Part shown: positions 1 to 9,415 of the stretch, one piece after another
Numbering within the stretch: position 1 is the first letter of the stretch
Layout of the letters: every line of letters starts with the position of its first letter
Assembly: GCF_030646115.1 (NCBI RefSeq)
Contig: NZ_JAUSMX010000008.1
Coordinates: 281,548-345,547 of the forward strand
From: Fluviicoccus sp.
GTDB taxonomy: Bacteria > Pseudomonadota > Gammaproteobacteria > Pseudomonadales > Moraxellaceae
Reading direction: 5' to 3'
DNA length: 64,000 bases
Notes under the pieces: generated by a model
Told to the model about the DNA's origin: nothing
Database searches by the model: none
Seen by the model: the letters and a program-made list of their open reading frames with translations, nothing else
Program-made: the position numbers and the translations under genes

Positions 1-987
1 GCGGTCCAGTCCGGCATAGGCTTCCGGGGCCTTCTCGCCGTGCAGGGTTTCGTAGCTGCCGAAGGTCAGGACTGTGAATTCACTGAGGATCTTCGCGTCC
101 TTGTCGAGCACGTTGATCAGCGGCAGGCTGTGGCGCTTGCCCAGTTCATAGTCGTTGAAATCGTGTGCTGGCGTGATCTTGACGCAGCCGGTGCCGAAGG
201 CCTTGTCGACATAGCTGTCGGCCACGATCGGCACCAGACGGCCGGTCAGCGGCAGGCGCACGTTCTTGCCGATCAGGTGCTGATAACGCTCGTCGTCCGG
301 ATTCACGGCAACGGCGGTATCGCCCAGCAGCGTTTCCGGACGGGTCGTCGCCACCACCAAATAACCGCTGCCGTCTTCCAGCATGTAGCGGAAATGCCAC
401 AGCGAGCCTTTTTCTTCCTCGCTCACCACTTCCAGGTCGGAAATGGCGGTGTGCAGTTTCGGATCCCAGTTCACCAACCGCTTGCCGCGATAGATCAGGC
501 CGTCTTCGTACAGGCGCACGAAGGCTTCCTTCACCGCATTCGACAGGCCGTCATCCATGGTGAAGCGCTCACGGCTCCAGTCCACCGACGAACCCAAACG
601 GCGGATCTGGCGGGTAATCGTGCCGCCGGATTGCGCCTTCCACTCCCAGACCTTGTCGAGGAACTTGTCGCGGCCGAGGTCATGACGGGTGATGTTTTGC
701 AGGCCCAATTGGCGCTCCACCACCATCTGCGTAGCGATGCCGGCATGGTCGGTGCCCGGTTGCCACAGCGTGTTGCGGCCGGTCATGCGGTGGTAGCGGA
801 TCAGGCTGTCCATGATGGTGTTGTTGAAGCCGTGACCCATGTGCAGCGAGCCGGTGACGTTGGGCGGCGGAATCATGATGCAGTAGGGCGCGCCGTTACC
901 GCTGGGGGCGAAGTAGCCCTGTTTTTCCCAGTGTTCGTACCAGCGTTGTTCGAGGTCGGAGGGATTGAAAGAAGTGTCCATGGTCAT
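1..987 (-). CDS. valS: Valine--tRNA ligase, N-terminal part (gene runs off the left edge)
   Basis: Class I aminoacyl-tRNA synthetase that charges tRNA-Val in the cytoplasm. The visible N-terminal ~329 residues include the HIGH signature as HMGHG within the block [13 protein letters not shown], the segment [14 protein letters not shown], and the start of the CP1 editing region ([28 protein letters not shown]). These are characteristic of ValS and separate it from IleS and LeuS. The KMSKS motif and the C-terminal coiled coil lie outside the window. The start is uncertain: in-frame ATGs lie at 1008, 987 and 981 and none has a clear ribosome site; 987 gives [14 protein letters not shown], which aligns best with known ValS N-termini. 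In betaproteobacteria valS commonly sits near holC and pepA; here two chaperone genes lie between them. Confidence 0.96.
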   Translation of the reverse strand, partial: MTMDTSFNPSDLEQRWYEHWEKQGYFAPSGNGAPYCIMIPPPNVTGSLHMGHGFNNTIMDSLIRYHRMTGRNTLWQPGTDHAGIATQMVVERQLGLQNITRHDLGRDKFLDKVWEWKAQSGGTITRQIRRLGSSVDWSRERFTMDDGLSNAVKEAFVRLYEDGLIYRGKRLVNWDPKLHTAISDLEVVSEEEKGSLWHFRYMLEDGSGYLVVATTRPETLLGDTAVAVNPDDERYQHLIGKNVRLPLTGRLVPIVADSYVDKAFGTGCVKITPAHDFNDYELGKRHSLPLINVLDKDAKILSEFTVLTFGSYETLHGEKAPEAYAGLDR

Positions 988-1085
988 GGCGAATACCGGC
1001 TCAGTCATGCGGGAGGAAAATTGGTGCAAATGGTATCAAAATTGCGGCGATCGCGGGGGATCGTCTGAGTTCCCGGAGGCAGAGC

Positions 1086-2945
1086 CTACAGCGACTTTAC
1101 ATAGCCATAACTGAAGTAACAGAGCAGCCAGGCCTCCAGCCAGCCGAAGGCAAAGCCGTTCCCGGCATGATCCATCGCCGAAATCAGCAGAGTCAGTATC
1201 AGGAAACCGCAGAACAGGATGGCCGGAAAGAAAACATATCCCACCAGCTTTCTTGCCCAGTCGGGGCCGCTCTTCAGTAACACCAGACTGCCGATGACCG
1301 GCGCCCACAACATAGGCATGCTGGCGAAACCTTTCGGGGAGTCGATGCCCGGCAACGCCCCCAGCATAAACATCAGCACTACCGGGAACAGGGTTTGCGC
1401 CAGTAAGCCCAATTGCCGCAAATAGACCAGGATGGCCATCGACACTCCGGCCCCCAGCAAAAAGCCACCCAGCAGTACGGGATGAGTTAGGGTGCTGGGC
1501 GCAAAGTATGCGCGGGTGAGTACCAACAGATACAACACGCCCAACGTCATGGTCGTTGCAAAAGGCATCGGCTCCGGGCCTTGCAGCCGATCCATCACGG
1601 CGCGCTCTTCCGGGGTGAACACACGCCACACGAACAGGTAAAGCAGGGCGGCGGCCAGCAACAGCGTGCAGATCGCGGTGTCCAGGCAAGTCACGGCATC
1701 CAGGCCGAGCTGATCGGCAAGCGTCGGATGCGTGGCCAACCCCAGGCTGAGCAAGCTCGTCATCAGCAAGGCATGTATGGGCAGGCGGAGGTTGTTACTA
1801 TCCAGCGCGTGCTCCAGCGCCGACAGCCGCCCGGCCGCCTCCGGGTTGGCGAGAATGGCCGCGCCAAAGGCCTCCCGGAACTGGTTTATTTCCGTGCGCA
1901 ACCGGGCGCGGATTTCCGGCAACATCAGTTTCAGCCGGAATAGCAGGCCGGGCTGTCCGTTAGCAGCGAACCATAATGGCAGCAGTAATTGCGGTTGAAC
2001 ATTGAATGCCAGTGGTGTGGAAACAAAGGCCGCCAACCGGCAGCGTTGCCGGTAAAGTTCCAGTTGGGTCCATGGCCAGTGATTAGGCGTGTGGGATTCG
2101 TCATTCCAGCCATAAAGGTTTGTCAGATAGTCCAGCACCAATGGATACAGGTGTTCCTGGACTACTAGCCAAGCCAGAACATGCTGTTCATAAGCCGCCT
2201 TGAATTCCAGATGTTGTAGCTCCGGGGACTCCTGATCCTGCTGCAACCTTCTCAGCAGGGCACTGGCCGAGAGCTTCTCGGCTTGACGCCACCCGGCCTC
2301 CAGCACTTCCAGCCGGGACTCGGTTTTCTGCCTGTCCTCGTCCGCCAAACGCTGCTTGTAGTCCAGAGTGCGCCGGGCTTGCCAGCTGACGTGATCCTGA
2401 TCCCAGCCGAACAAACGGACGCTGCGGCGGAAGCTTTCCGGGTAACTGCGGTGTTGCCGCATCAGCCAGAACAACAGGCGGTTGCCATAGTCAGCCCGGG
2501 CTTCCAGATGGATCAGTTCCGGGGATTCAAGGTCCGTGCAGATTTGATGCAGCAAGGCTTCATCGGAGTCGACACCGGCATGTTCCCAGGCGGCCACCCG
2601 GTTGTGAGCGAGATCTTGGGGTGATTCGGAAGGAGGGACGATCTGTTCGATGGTGGCCGCTGGCGGGGTGTCTTCGAAAACGGCAGGCTCGGGCGCGGTA
2701 ACAGGCTCGGGCTCGGGTCCGGGTTCGAGGGGGGGCGATATGACTTCGCTGTCATCGTCCTCTTCTTCGTCGGCGTCCTCATGCCAGTGCCGTATTTCCA
2801 GGGCGTGCTCATAGGCGGCGCGTAAGCGCAGGAAACCTTCCTTGTCTTCATCCGGGCGGGTCTGCTTCAGCTGCTTCGCATAAGCCCGCTTGATGGCCCG
2901 TTCGTCCGGTGTCGGATCAATTCCCAGGACTTCCCAGGGGCTCAT
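1086..2945 (-). CDS. Membrane J-domain co-chaperone (DjlC-like partner of HscC)
   Basis: 619 residues. Residues 1-55 form a J-domain (SPWEVLGIDPTPDERAIKRAYAKQ then a second helix ending AAYEHALEIRHW). The usual HPD tripeptide is replaced by RPD (KQTRPDEDKE). Residues ~60-120 are an acidic, proline-rich linker, ~130-380 a predicted helical soluble region, and from ~385 onward about seven or eight hydrophobic segments suggest a polytopic inner-membrane anchor. The start codon overlaps the stop of the upstream hsp70 gene (TGATG), so the two are translationally coupled. In E. coli, HscC (Hsc62) is paired with the J-proteins DjlB/DjlC. From that precedent I infer that this protein recruits and stimulates the neighbouring Hsp70 at the membrane. 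Substrates are unknown. Confidence 0.8.
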   Translation of the reverse strand: MSPWEVLGIDPTPDERAIKRAYAKQLKQTRPDEDKEGFLRLRAAYEHALEIRHWHEDADEEEDDDSEVISPPLEPGPEPEPVTAPEPAVFEDTPPAATIEQIVPPSESPQDLAHNRVAAWEHAGVDSDEALLHQICTDLESPELIHLEARADYGNRLLFWLMRQHRSYPESFRRSVRLFGWDQDHVSWQARRTLDYKQRLADEDRQKTESRLEVLEAGWRQAEKLSASALLRRLQQDQESPELQHLEFKAAYEQHVLAWLVVQEHLYPLVLDYLTNLYGWNDESHTPNHWPWTQLELYRQRCRLAAFVSTPLAFNVQPQLLLPLWFAANGQPGLLFRLKLMLPEIRARLRTEINQFREAFGAAILANPEAAGRLSALEHALDSNNLRLPIHALLMTSLLSLGLATHPTLADQLGLDAVTCLDTAICTLLLAAALLYLFVWRVFTPEERAVMDRLQGPEPMPFATTMTLGVLYLLVLTRAYFAPSTLTHPVLLGGFLLGAGVSMAILVYLRQLGLLAQTLFPVVLMFMLGALPGIDSPKGFASMPMLWAPVIGSLVLLKSGPDWARKLVGYVFFPAILFCGFLILTLLISAMDHAGNGFAFGWLEAWLLCYFSYGYVKSL

Positions 2946-4660
2946 CAGTGGAAAATCTCGACATCAATGCTGTCAAGGTAAGTCTTGAAGCTGCTGGCGG
3001 CATGGCGGATCTCATTCGGCTCCTGTCGGTCCAGCACGGCTTCAAAGACCGCCAGATGGTGGCGGACGGACTCTCGCGCCTGTCCCAGTGACTGGCTGAA
3101 TAACCGGTCAGCGCGGGCGATCAAGGTGCGGTTTTCCATCTGTTCCCGGGGATGAATCTTCAGGGCTTCCAGCTTTTTCAGCGAGGCTTCCACCTGTTCC
3201 GGCGTCAGTGTGCTCTTGTCATTCTGGATCACCAGCACCTTGCGCTCCCCGGTAGTGGCGTTGATGACATCCACTTCCAGCACCCCGTTGGCGTCGTAGG
3301 AAAAGCGGACATCAATCCCGATTTCGGTGGCCTTGCCCGGCGGCACGGACAACGAGATCTTGCCCAGGAAGATATTGTCCTTAACCAGCCGCGCTTCGCC
3401 CTGATAGATGCCGAATTCAACCACCTTCTGGGTATCGTGCATGGGGTGATAGGTTTGCACCTTGCTGGCGGGAATGACGGTATTGCGTTCAATGATCGGC
3501 GAAAACTGGCCGTGGGCGTATTCGTTTTCGCCGGTGCGGATCGATGTATCCACGCCCAGGGAATAGGGCGCCACGTCGGTCATCACTACTTCATCCAGGG
3601 CGGCGTCGCGGGCAGTCAGTCCCGCCTGAACTGCCGCGCCAAGCGCAATGGCTTCATCCGGGTGCAGTTGGGTGGCGGGAAAGCGCCCGAACATCTGCAC
3701 CACCAGCTTGCGCAGGATCGGCATGCGCGTCGATCCGCCCACCAGCACCACTTCGTCCAGTTCGCTCAGCCGCACCCGGGAATCCCGCAGGGCCTTTTCA
3801 ATCGGAGTGCGGATACGTTCCAGCAGCTTCTTGCTCAGGGACAGGAAGTGTTCCTCGGTCAGCGGCCACTCGTATTTCCGGTCGTTGGCATGAACCGTCA
3901 TGGTCACGCTGACCGGCCCGGCCACCCCGGACAGGTTGCGCTTGACCTGTTCGGCCGCCGCTAGCACTTGTGCGGCTTGTTTCTCCCAGAAAACCGCCGG
4001 TTCCCCGAGATTCGCGGTGGCGTGCTGCACAAAGGCCTCGGCAATGGCGGCCGTAAAGTCCTCTCCGCCCAGGCAGTTGTCACCGGCGCTGGCCCGCACT
4101 TCCATGATGCCTTCAAACAGGTCCAGCAGCGTCACATCAAAGGTGCCACCGCCCAGATCCAGCACCAGGAATTTGCTTTCGCCCTGGGCCTGATGGAGAC
4201 CGTAGGCCATGGCAGCGGCGGTCGGTTCATTAAGGAGGCGACGGACTTTCAGGCCGGCCAGTTCGGCGGCAATCCGGGTGGCGTTGCGCTGGATGTCGTT
4301 GAAGTAGGCGGGAACTGTGATCACGGCTTCGGTCACCGGTTCGCCCAGCCAGACCTCGGCATCGGCCTTGAGCGATCCCAATACCAGCGAGGACAGTTCT
4401 TCCGGTCGAAAGACTTTCCGGCCCAGCGTGTAGGTTTTCTGGCTACCCATGAAACGCTTGAAGGCGGCGGCGGTCAGTTCGGGATGGGTGACAAGACGCT
4501 CGCGGGCTGCCTGGCCCACCAGGATATGACCGTTGCCATCCACGCTGACGACCGAAGGGGTCAATACGTTGCCCAGGGAGTTAGGTATCAGAGTAGCTTG
4601 TCCGTCCTTCCAGACGGCGACTAGGCTGTTGGTGGTACCGAGGTCAATGCCGACGATCAT
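2945..4660 (-). CDS. hscC: HscC-type Hsp70 chaperone
   Basis: 571-residue Hsp70-family ATPase, shorter than DnaK (~640) and close to E. coli HscC (~556). The nucleotide-binding domain shows phosphate 1 motif GIDLGTTNSLVAVW at residues 3-16, LNEPTAAAMAYG, the phosphate 2 motif LDLGGGTFDVTLLD and the adenosine motif VGGSTRMP. A beta-sandwich substrate-binding domain follows (VPPGKATEIGIDVRFSYDANG), and the C-terminal lid is short and lacks the EEVD-like or DnaK acidic tail. It sits alone with a J-domain gene, not with grpE or dnaJ, which supports the specialised HscC class over DnaK or HscA. Its own -10 box lies 34 bases upstream of the start. Confidence 0.9.
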   Translation of the reverse strand: MIVGIDLGTTNSLVAVWKDGQATLIPNSLGNVLTPSVVSVDGNGHILVGQAARERLVTHPELTAAAFKRFMGSQKTYTLGRKVFRPEELSSLVLGSLKADAEVWLGEPVTEAVITVPAYFNDIQRNATRIAAELAGLKVRRLLNEPTAAAMAYGLHQAQGESKFLVLDLGGGTFDVTLLDLFEGIMEVRASAGDNCLGGEDFTAAIAEAFVQHATANLGEPAVFWEKQAAQVLAAAEQVKRNLSGVAGPVSVTMTVHANDRKYEWPLTEEHFLSLSKKLLERIRTPIEKALRDSRVRLSELDEVVLVGGSTRMPILRKLVVQMFGRFPATQLHPDEAIALGAAVQAGLTARDAALDEVVMTDVAPYSLGVDTSIRTGENEYAHGQFSPIIERNTVIPASKVQTYHPMHDTQKVVEFGIYQGEARLVKDNIFLGKISLSVPPGKATEIGIDVRFSYDANGVLEVDVINATTGERKVLVIQNDKSTLTPEQVEASLKKLEALKIHPREQMENRTLIARADRLFSQSLGQARESVRHHLAVFEAVLDRQEPNEIRHAASSFKTYLDSIDVEIFH

Positions 4661-4693
4661 GATCTGGTCGCATCCGTCTGTTTTGAAAAACGG

Positions 4694-4699
4694 ATTATA
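4694..4699 (-). promoter_or_regulatory. Candidate -10 box of the hscC operon
   Basis: On the minus strand TATAAT occurs in the context CGCTATAATCC, ending 33 bases before the hscC ATG. No good -35 hexamer is visible at 16-18 bases, and I see no sigma-32 (heat-shock) consensus, so induction by heat is not suggested by the sequence. Confidence 0.5.
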
Positions 4700-4744
4700 G
4701 CGAAAACTGACGGCAGGGAAGGGGGCGGAAATGCAGGGTTGGTG

Positions 4745-4770
4745 TTGCCGGGGAGGGTCATTCCCGGCAA
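4745..4770 (-). terminator. Hairpin after the pepA-holC operon
   Basis: TTGCCGGG (4745-4752) pairs with CCCGGCAA (4763-4770), an 8-bp GC-rich stem with a 10-base loop, just past the stop of the small gene at 4779 in the minus direction. No T-run follows, so it may be only a weak or factor-dependent terminator. Confidence 0.35.
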
Positions 4771-4778
4771 ACCTAGGT

Positions 4779-5114
4779 TCACTCCGGCTTTTTCAAGGAA
4801 TCCTGCAGCAATCGGTTCATTTCGGTATGCAACCAGCCGCGCAGTTCCTGACGCACCGTATCCAGATGCTGCTCAATCAAATCATCGGCATTTTGCAGGA
4901 AGCTGCGCTTCAGTTCCTGCTCCACCACGCCCATACGGGCAGGCATGGAGGCTGGTGCCGTCATCATCCGGCTCTGGCTGGCTATGATGCGCTCACCGGG
5001 CTCACCACCCAGCGAAGTACAGATTTCCTGAAGTTCATCAAACACTTGCTGACGGAATTCCATGGTGGAACGCTGCCAGCGCAAAGGAAAATTGGTGCCC
5101 AATTCAACGGCCAT
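4779..5114 (-). CDS. Hypothetical protein of 111 residues, coupled to holC
   Basis: Not recognised. The product is mostly helical and amphipathic with no signal peptide and no membrane segment (MAVELGTNFPLRWQRS ... LLQDSLKKPE). The C-terminal half is rich in Glu, Arg, Gln and Leu, as in a coiled coil. I chose ATG 5114 because GAGG lies 12 bases upstream; ATG 5132 in the same frame would overlap the last codons of holC. It is third in a minus-strand pepA-holC-orf operon with 7 bases to holC. The position downstream of holC suggests a conserved lineage-specific gene, but nothing in it points to a replication function. Confidence 0.6.
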   Translation of the reverse strand: MAVELGTNFPLRWQRSTMEFRQQVFDELQEICTSLGGEPGERIIASQSRMMTAPASMPARMGVVEQELKRSFLQNADDLIEQHLDTVRQELRGWLHTEMNRLLQDSLKKPE

Positions 5115-5121
5115 GACTGTG

Positions 5122-5544
5122 CTATACCTCATGGTGATCCAGGCTGAAGCCCAGTTGTTTATAGTGTTGCCAGCGCAGTCGCGCCGCCTGCCGGGAAACG
5201 TCATCCGGGGCAAACAATTCCAGGATGCGCTGGTAACGCGCCGGTTGTTCCACCGGCTTGCCGCTGACATTTAAACAGATATCACGGGGTGTTGTCGTCA
5301 GTTTCTGACCAACAAGCACCGGCGCGGATGAACTGCGCGCATCGTCTGTGCGCAAGTGGGGCAGGAAGCTTTCCGCCGGAAAGCTCCACAGCCATTCATC
5401 CAGTGCATCCGTTTGGGCGGCGTCGGCGGTCTGGATGAACAGAGTCTGTCCCCCCGCGACCGCCCGCGCCGCCAGACGGCAGGCTGTTTGCAGCAAGCGT
5501 TCCGCCGAGTCCTGCTTCAGCAGGTAGAAATCAGCCCGCGACAC
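5122..5544 (-). CDS. holC: DNA polymerase III chi subunit
   Basis: 140 residues, the normal size for HolC. Chi binds psi in the clamp-loader complex and contacts the C-terminus of single-stranded-DNA-binding protein during replication. Family features: N-terminal ADFYLLKQDSAERLLQTACRLA, the central block TDALDEWLWSFPAESFLPH, and the C-terminal RWQHYKQLGFSLDHHEV. The gene overlaps the end of pepA by 14 bases, the usual pepA-holC linkage in beta- and gammaproteobacteria. Confidence 0.93.
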   Translation of the reverse strand: MSRADFYLLKQDSAERLLQTACRLAARAVAGGQTLFIQTADAAQTDALDEWLWSFPAESFLPHLRTDDARSSSAPVLVGQKLTTTPRDICLNVSGKPVEQPARYQRILELFAPDDVSRQAARLRWQHYKQLGFSLDHHEV

Positions 5545-7024
5545 AGTTATGCAGGTATTGCATCAGCAGGGGGACGGGGCGGCCGGTAGAGCCTTTCTGT
5601 GCGCCGCTATTCCAGGCGACCCCGGCAATATCCAGATGCGCCCAAGTGTATTCCTTGGTAAATCGGGCCAGGAAGCAGGCCGCCGTGATGGCGCCGCCGT
5701 GCGGCCCGCCGCTACTGATGTTGGCCATGTCGGCAAACGGCGAGTCCAGCAATTCCTGATAGTCCGGCAGCACCGGCATGCGCCAGGTGCGGTCGTTGCC
5801 AGCCAAGCCGGCCGCCACCAAGGCGCCGGCCAGCTCGTCATTTGGGGTGAACAGTCCGGAAACCACCTTGCCCAGCGCCACCACGCACGCACCGGTCAAG
5901 GTGGCGATGTCAATCACCACCGCTGGGTCGAAGCGCTGGACGTAGGTCAGGGCGTCGCACAACACCAGCCGGCCCTCGGCGTCAGTATTGAGAATTTCCA
6001 CGGTCTGGCCCGACATCGTCGTGACAATGTCGCCGGGACGGGCGGCGTTGCCGGCCGGCATGTTCTCGGCGGCGGCCACTACGCCCACCACGTTGATCGG
6101 CAGCTTGCTTTCGGCCAGCCCCTTCATCACGCCCAATACTGAGGCCGCACCGCACATGTCGTATTTCATTTCATCCATGCCTGCGCCGGGCTTCAGTGAA
6201 ATGCCGCCGGTATCGAAGGTAATGCCCTTGCCAACCAGAACCACCGGCTTGTCACCCTTCTTGCCGCCATGATATTCGATCACGATCAACCGGCCTTCCT
6301 GCTCGGAGCCGCGGCTGACCGCCAGGAAGGCGCCCATGCCCAGCTTTTCCATGTCGGCTTCGTCCAGCACCTGCACCTTCAGCTTGCGTTCGCCCTTGGC
6401 CATGGCTTTGGCTTGTTCTGCCAGATACGAGGGGTGGCAGACATTCGGCGGCTGGTTGCCCAGATCCTTGGCCAAATCCTGGCCCGAAGCCACGGCATTA
6501 CCCCAGGCGACGGCAGTTTGGCCCGCCGCGAGTTCGGCGTCATCGGCCACAGCCAATTGCATGGTTTCCAGTCCGCCATCCGGGGTTTTCTTGCTCTTGT
6601 AGTGCTCGAAGCGGTAAGCGGCTTCGCGGGTGCCGCGCACAATGTCGCCCAGCGTTTGCGCCGGAGTGCGGTCCACCACCCGCAATTCTCCCAGATAGCT
6701 GACGACGGTGCGGATCTTGCTGTTCAGCGCCTTGTAGGCGGCGCTGGCTGCCTTTTGCAAAGCACGGCCGTTCAGCTCTTTTTGCTCGCCCGCACCCACC
6801 ACGATGATCTGCCGGCTTTCCAGTCCCGGCAATCCGAAAACGGGCAGGGTTTGTCCGGCCTTGCCTTCAAACCCGGCATTGGTCAGGATGGCCGACAGCC
6901 GTCCTTCGCTGGCGGCATCCAGGGTCTTGCCGGCAGCGGTCAGGCCTTCGCTGGTCATGGGGATAATCACGGCTCCGGCGGTTATCTTGGCCGGATGGGC
7001 GGCGGCAATCAGGGCAAATTCCAT
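5531..7024 (-). CDS. pepA: Cytosol (leucyl) aminopeptidase, M17 family
   Basis: 497 residues from ATG 7024 (MEFALIAAAHPAK), as usual for PepA; an upstream in-frame start would add only MTEVL. It removes N-terminal residues from peptides as a hexameric di-metal enzyme, and in E. coli the homologue also binds DNA as a Xer accessory factor and carAB regulator. The M17 signature NTDAEGRL is present together with the metal-binding segment VGKGITFDTGGISLKPG and the region DEMKYDMCGAASVLG. It is divergent from lptF, with 81 bases between the starts, and leads the minus-strand pepA-holC operon. Confidence 0.96.
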   Translation of the reverse strand: MEFALIAAAHPAKITAGAVIIPMTSEGLTAAGKTLDAASEGRLSAILTNAGFEGKAGQTLPVFGLPGLESRQIIVVGAGEQKELNGRALQKAASAAYKALNSKIRTVVSYLGELRVVDRTPAQTLGDIVRGTREAAYRFEHYKSKKTPDGGLETMQLAVADDAELAAGQTAVAWGNAVASGQDLAKDLGNQPPNVCHPSYLAEQAKAMAKGERKLKVQVLDEADMEKLGMGAFLAVSRGSEQEGRLIVIEYHGGKKGDKPVVLVGKGITFDTGGISLKPGAGMDEMKYDMCGAASVLGVMKGLAESKLPINVVGVVAAAENMPAGNAARPGDIVTTMSGQTVEILNTDAEGRLVLCDALTYVQRFDPAVVIDIATLTGACVVALGKVVSGLFTPNDELAGALVAAGLAGNDRTWRMPVLPDYQELLDSPFADMANISSGGPHGGAITAACFLARFTKEYTWAHLDIAGVAWNSGAQKGSTGRPVPLLMQYLHNCVAG

Positions 7025-7105
7025 TAGAACCTCGGTCAAAATTAGTCGATAATTCGCGATCGGACATTACTAGCATATTTGCTCCAGAAGGCAAGGCGGC
7101 ATTTC

Positions 7106-8224
7106 GTGATAATTCGTCGATATCTGGCCAGCCAGTTGCTGGTTTCGGCACTGGCGGTTACCGCCCTGCTGACGTTCATCCTCATGGGCGGGCGCGTCAT
7201 CAAGTACTTCGGCATGGCTGCCCAGGGCAAGCTGGATGTCGAACTGCTGTCTGCGGTTCTGCTGTACCGCTTGCCGGGTTTTCTGGAGTTGATTATCCCC
7301 CTGGGCATGTTCATTTCCGTGCTGCTGGTCTTTGGGCGGCTTTATGTCGACAACGAGATGTCCATCCTCTCTTCCAGCGGTGTCAGCCGCTGGCAATTGA
7401 CCGGTTTTCTCATGCCCTCCGTGTTGGCTGTGACGGCTTTGGTTGCCTGTTTTTCACTCTATATCACACCGCACGGCAATTATGCCTCGGAGGCCTTGTT
7501 CGCCGCCCAGGCCCAGCGCAATACCTTCGACATGGTCCGCCCGGGACAGTTCCAGCAGGTCAACGGCCGAATGCTCTATGCGCGCTCCATGAATGAAGAC
7601 CACACCCAACTACTGGATGTGATGATGTACGAAGAGCGGCAGAAGAAGGACGGCGGTATGCAACGGGCGCTGGTGATGGCGAAAAGCGCCCGGCGCTACC
7701 ATGAAGCGAAAACGGGGCTTTCCTATATTGAACTGGTGGATGGCGACCGTTACGAGCTGAGTCCCGGCAGCCCCGCCTACAGCCGCTTGACGTTCCGTGA
7801 TTACCGGATGCGGGTGCAGGCGGCGGAGGCTGTGGCAGAAATCACCCGGGCCCGGACATTGCCGATGGCAACCCTCTACGGGCAGCACCTTGACAGGAAT
7901 TTGCTGGCGACCGGAGAATGGCTGTGGCGATTGAGCATGCCGCTGCTGGTTCCGATCGCTGCTTTGCTGGCTTTACCTTTGTCCAGGGTCAATCCCCGGC
8001 AGGGCCGCTTCCTGAAGTTGTTTCCCGCCTTGTTGCTCTATATCAGCTATATCATCCTGATTGCCGCGGCCCGTAACGCCATTGAAAAAGGCAAGCTGGG
8101 GCAGGGTGCTCTGTGGGGTGTGCATCTCGGATATTTCGGTCTGGGCCTGGTTTTGTTGGGCTGGGAAGATATCGGATTGAGGCTACGCCGCTGGCGTCAG
8201 GCTCCGCAGGAGGTGTCTTCATGA
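7106..8224 (+). CDS. lptF: LPS export ABC transporter permease LptF
   Basis: 372 residues from GTG 7106 (reading MIIRRYLASQLL), matching known LptF N-termini; a TTG at 7079 would add nine residues. Transmembrane partner of LptG in the LptB2FGC complex that extracts lipopolysaccharide from the inner membrane. Two helices at the N-terminus and, after the periplasmic beta-jellyroll region (~residues 120-260), further helices near the C-terminus fit the YjgP/YjgQ family. The stop overlaps the lptG start (ATGA). Pairing with divergent pepA is classic proteobacterial order. Confidence 0.95.
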   Translation: MIIRRYLASQLLVSALAVTALLTFILMGGRVIKYFGMAAQGKLDVELLSAVLLYRLPGFLELIIPLGMFISVLLVFGRLYVDNEMSILSSSGVSRWQLTGFLMPSVLAVTALVACFSLYITPHGNYASEALFAAQAQRNTFDMVRPGQFQQVNGRMLYARSMNEDHTQLLDVMMYEERQKKDGGMQRALVMAKSARRYHEAKTGLSYIELVDGDRYELSPGSPAYSRLTFRDYRMRVQAAEAVAEITRARTLPMATLYGQHLDRNLLATGEWLWRLSMPLLVPIAALLALPLSRVNPRQGRFLKLFPALLLYISYIILIAAARNAIEKGKLGQGALWGVHLGYFGLGLVLLGWEDIGLRLRRWRQAPQEVSS

Positions 8225-9288
8225 ACTTGCTGGCCGCCTATGTCAGCCGCACGGTCCTTTCCTCCATGCTGTTGGTGCTGGCCCTGTTATTGGGCCTGGA
8301 TCTGGTCTTTTCATTCATCGGCGAGCTTGAGGATTTAAAAGGGAACTATCAGGCATTGCAGGCGCTGCAGGTTGTGGCGCTGGAGTTGCCGTTTCGCTTG
8401 TGTGATGTGCTGCCAGTTGCGGGGCTTATTGGCGGCATCGTCGGCTTAGGACTTTTGGCAGGACAGTCCGAACTTACTGTGATGCGATCATCCGGTGTCA
8501 GCAACAGCCGGATAGTCTGGTGGGCGCTTAGGCCCGCCCTGCTGTTGGTGCTGGGCGGATTGATCGTTTCCCAGTATGTGGTTCCTGTCTCGCATGAACG
8601 TGCGCAGGCAGTCAAGGCCATAGCCCAGGGGCAGGATTACCAGCGTGGCCTGCTCAGCGGTTTCTGGCACCGTGAGGCTGATGACTTTATCCATATCCGT
8701 ACAGTCCGGCCCGATGCCGGCATGCACGACGTGACATTTTATCACCTGGACCAAACAGGCCAACTGGCCGCTTTCAGTCATTCTGACGCCGGAGAGTCGC
8801 AGCCGGCCGGTGGCTGGAAGCTGCGGGATCTGCGTGAAGTCCGCCTCGCCGAAGAGGGTTCTGCGGACGTTCAGCTTCTTGGAGACGACCTGTGGCAACC
8901 AAAATTGACACCGGAGTTTTTGAGGTTGGTCACGGTGTCACCGGAGTATTTGCCCTTGACCAGCTTGTATGAGTATTCCCGCTACCTGGATAGCCAGGGT
9001 TTAGAGGCAGATTCCTACCGGCTTGAGTTCTGGAAGAAAACATTGGCGCCGCTGGCGACGTTGTCCATGGTTCTCATTGCCTGCACTTTCATCTTCGGTC
9101 CCCTGCGCTCCGTGACCATGGGGTTGCGAATCGTTTCGGGCGTGTTGGCCGGGCTGGGATTCCGCTATCTGCAGGATTTGTTCGGCTACGCCAGCCTGGT
9201 CTATGACTTCTCCCCGTTGGTTGCAGCGTCTTTGCCCATCGCGGTATGCATGGTGGCCGGTGTTGTCAGCCTGCGCCGCGTTCGCTAG
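8221..9288 (+). CDS. lptG: LPS export ABC transporter permease LptG
   Basis: 355 residues. Second transmembrane subunit of the LptB2FG lipopolysaccharide exporter. The N-terminus MNLLAAYVSRTVLSSMLLVL, the coupling-helix region GQSELTVMRSSGVSNSRIV, a periplasmic jellyroll and the final helices (FGPLRSVTMGLRIVSGVLAG) fit the family. Translation is coupled to lptF by the four-base overlap ATGA. The ATPase lptB and the bridge genes lptA/lptC are not in the window. Confidence 0.95.
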   Translation: MNLLAAYVSRTVLSSMLLVLALLLGLDLVFSFIGELEDLKGNYQALQALQVVALELPFRLCDVLPVAGLIGGIVGLGLLAGQSELTVMRSSGVSNSRIVWWALRPALLLVLGGLIVSQYVVPVSHERAQAVKAIAQGQDYQRGLLSGFWHREADDFIHIRTVRPDAGMHDVTFYHLDQTGQLAAFSHSDAGESQPAGGWKLRDLREVRLAEEGSADVQLLGDDLWQPKLTPEFLRLVTVSPEYLPLTSLYEYSRYLDSQGLEADSYRLEFWKKTLAPLATLSMVLIACTFIFGPLRSVTMGLRIVSGVLAGLGFRYLQDLFGYASLVYDFSPLVAASLPIAVCMVAGVVSLRRVR

Positions 9289-9415
9289 AAACCTGTGTGA
9301 AGGGAGCCTTTGCATCCGGCGTAAATTAAGGCTAGAGTGATATGAGCAATCGCGAGCGAAGAAAAATAGTCCTGCCTCAGGATCTAATCATAACAACAGT
9401 GAGAGTGAGAAAGCC

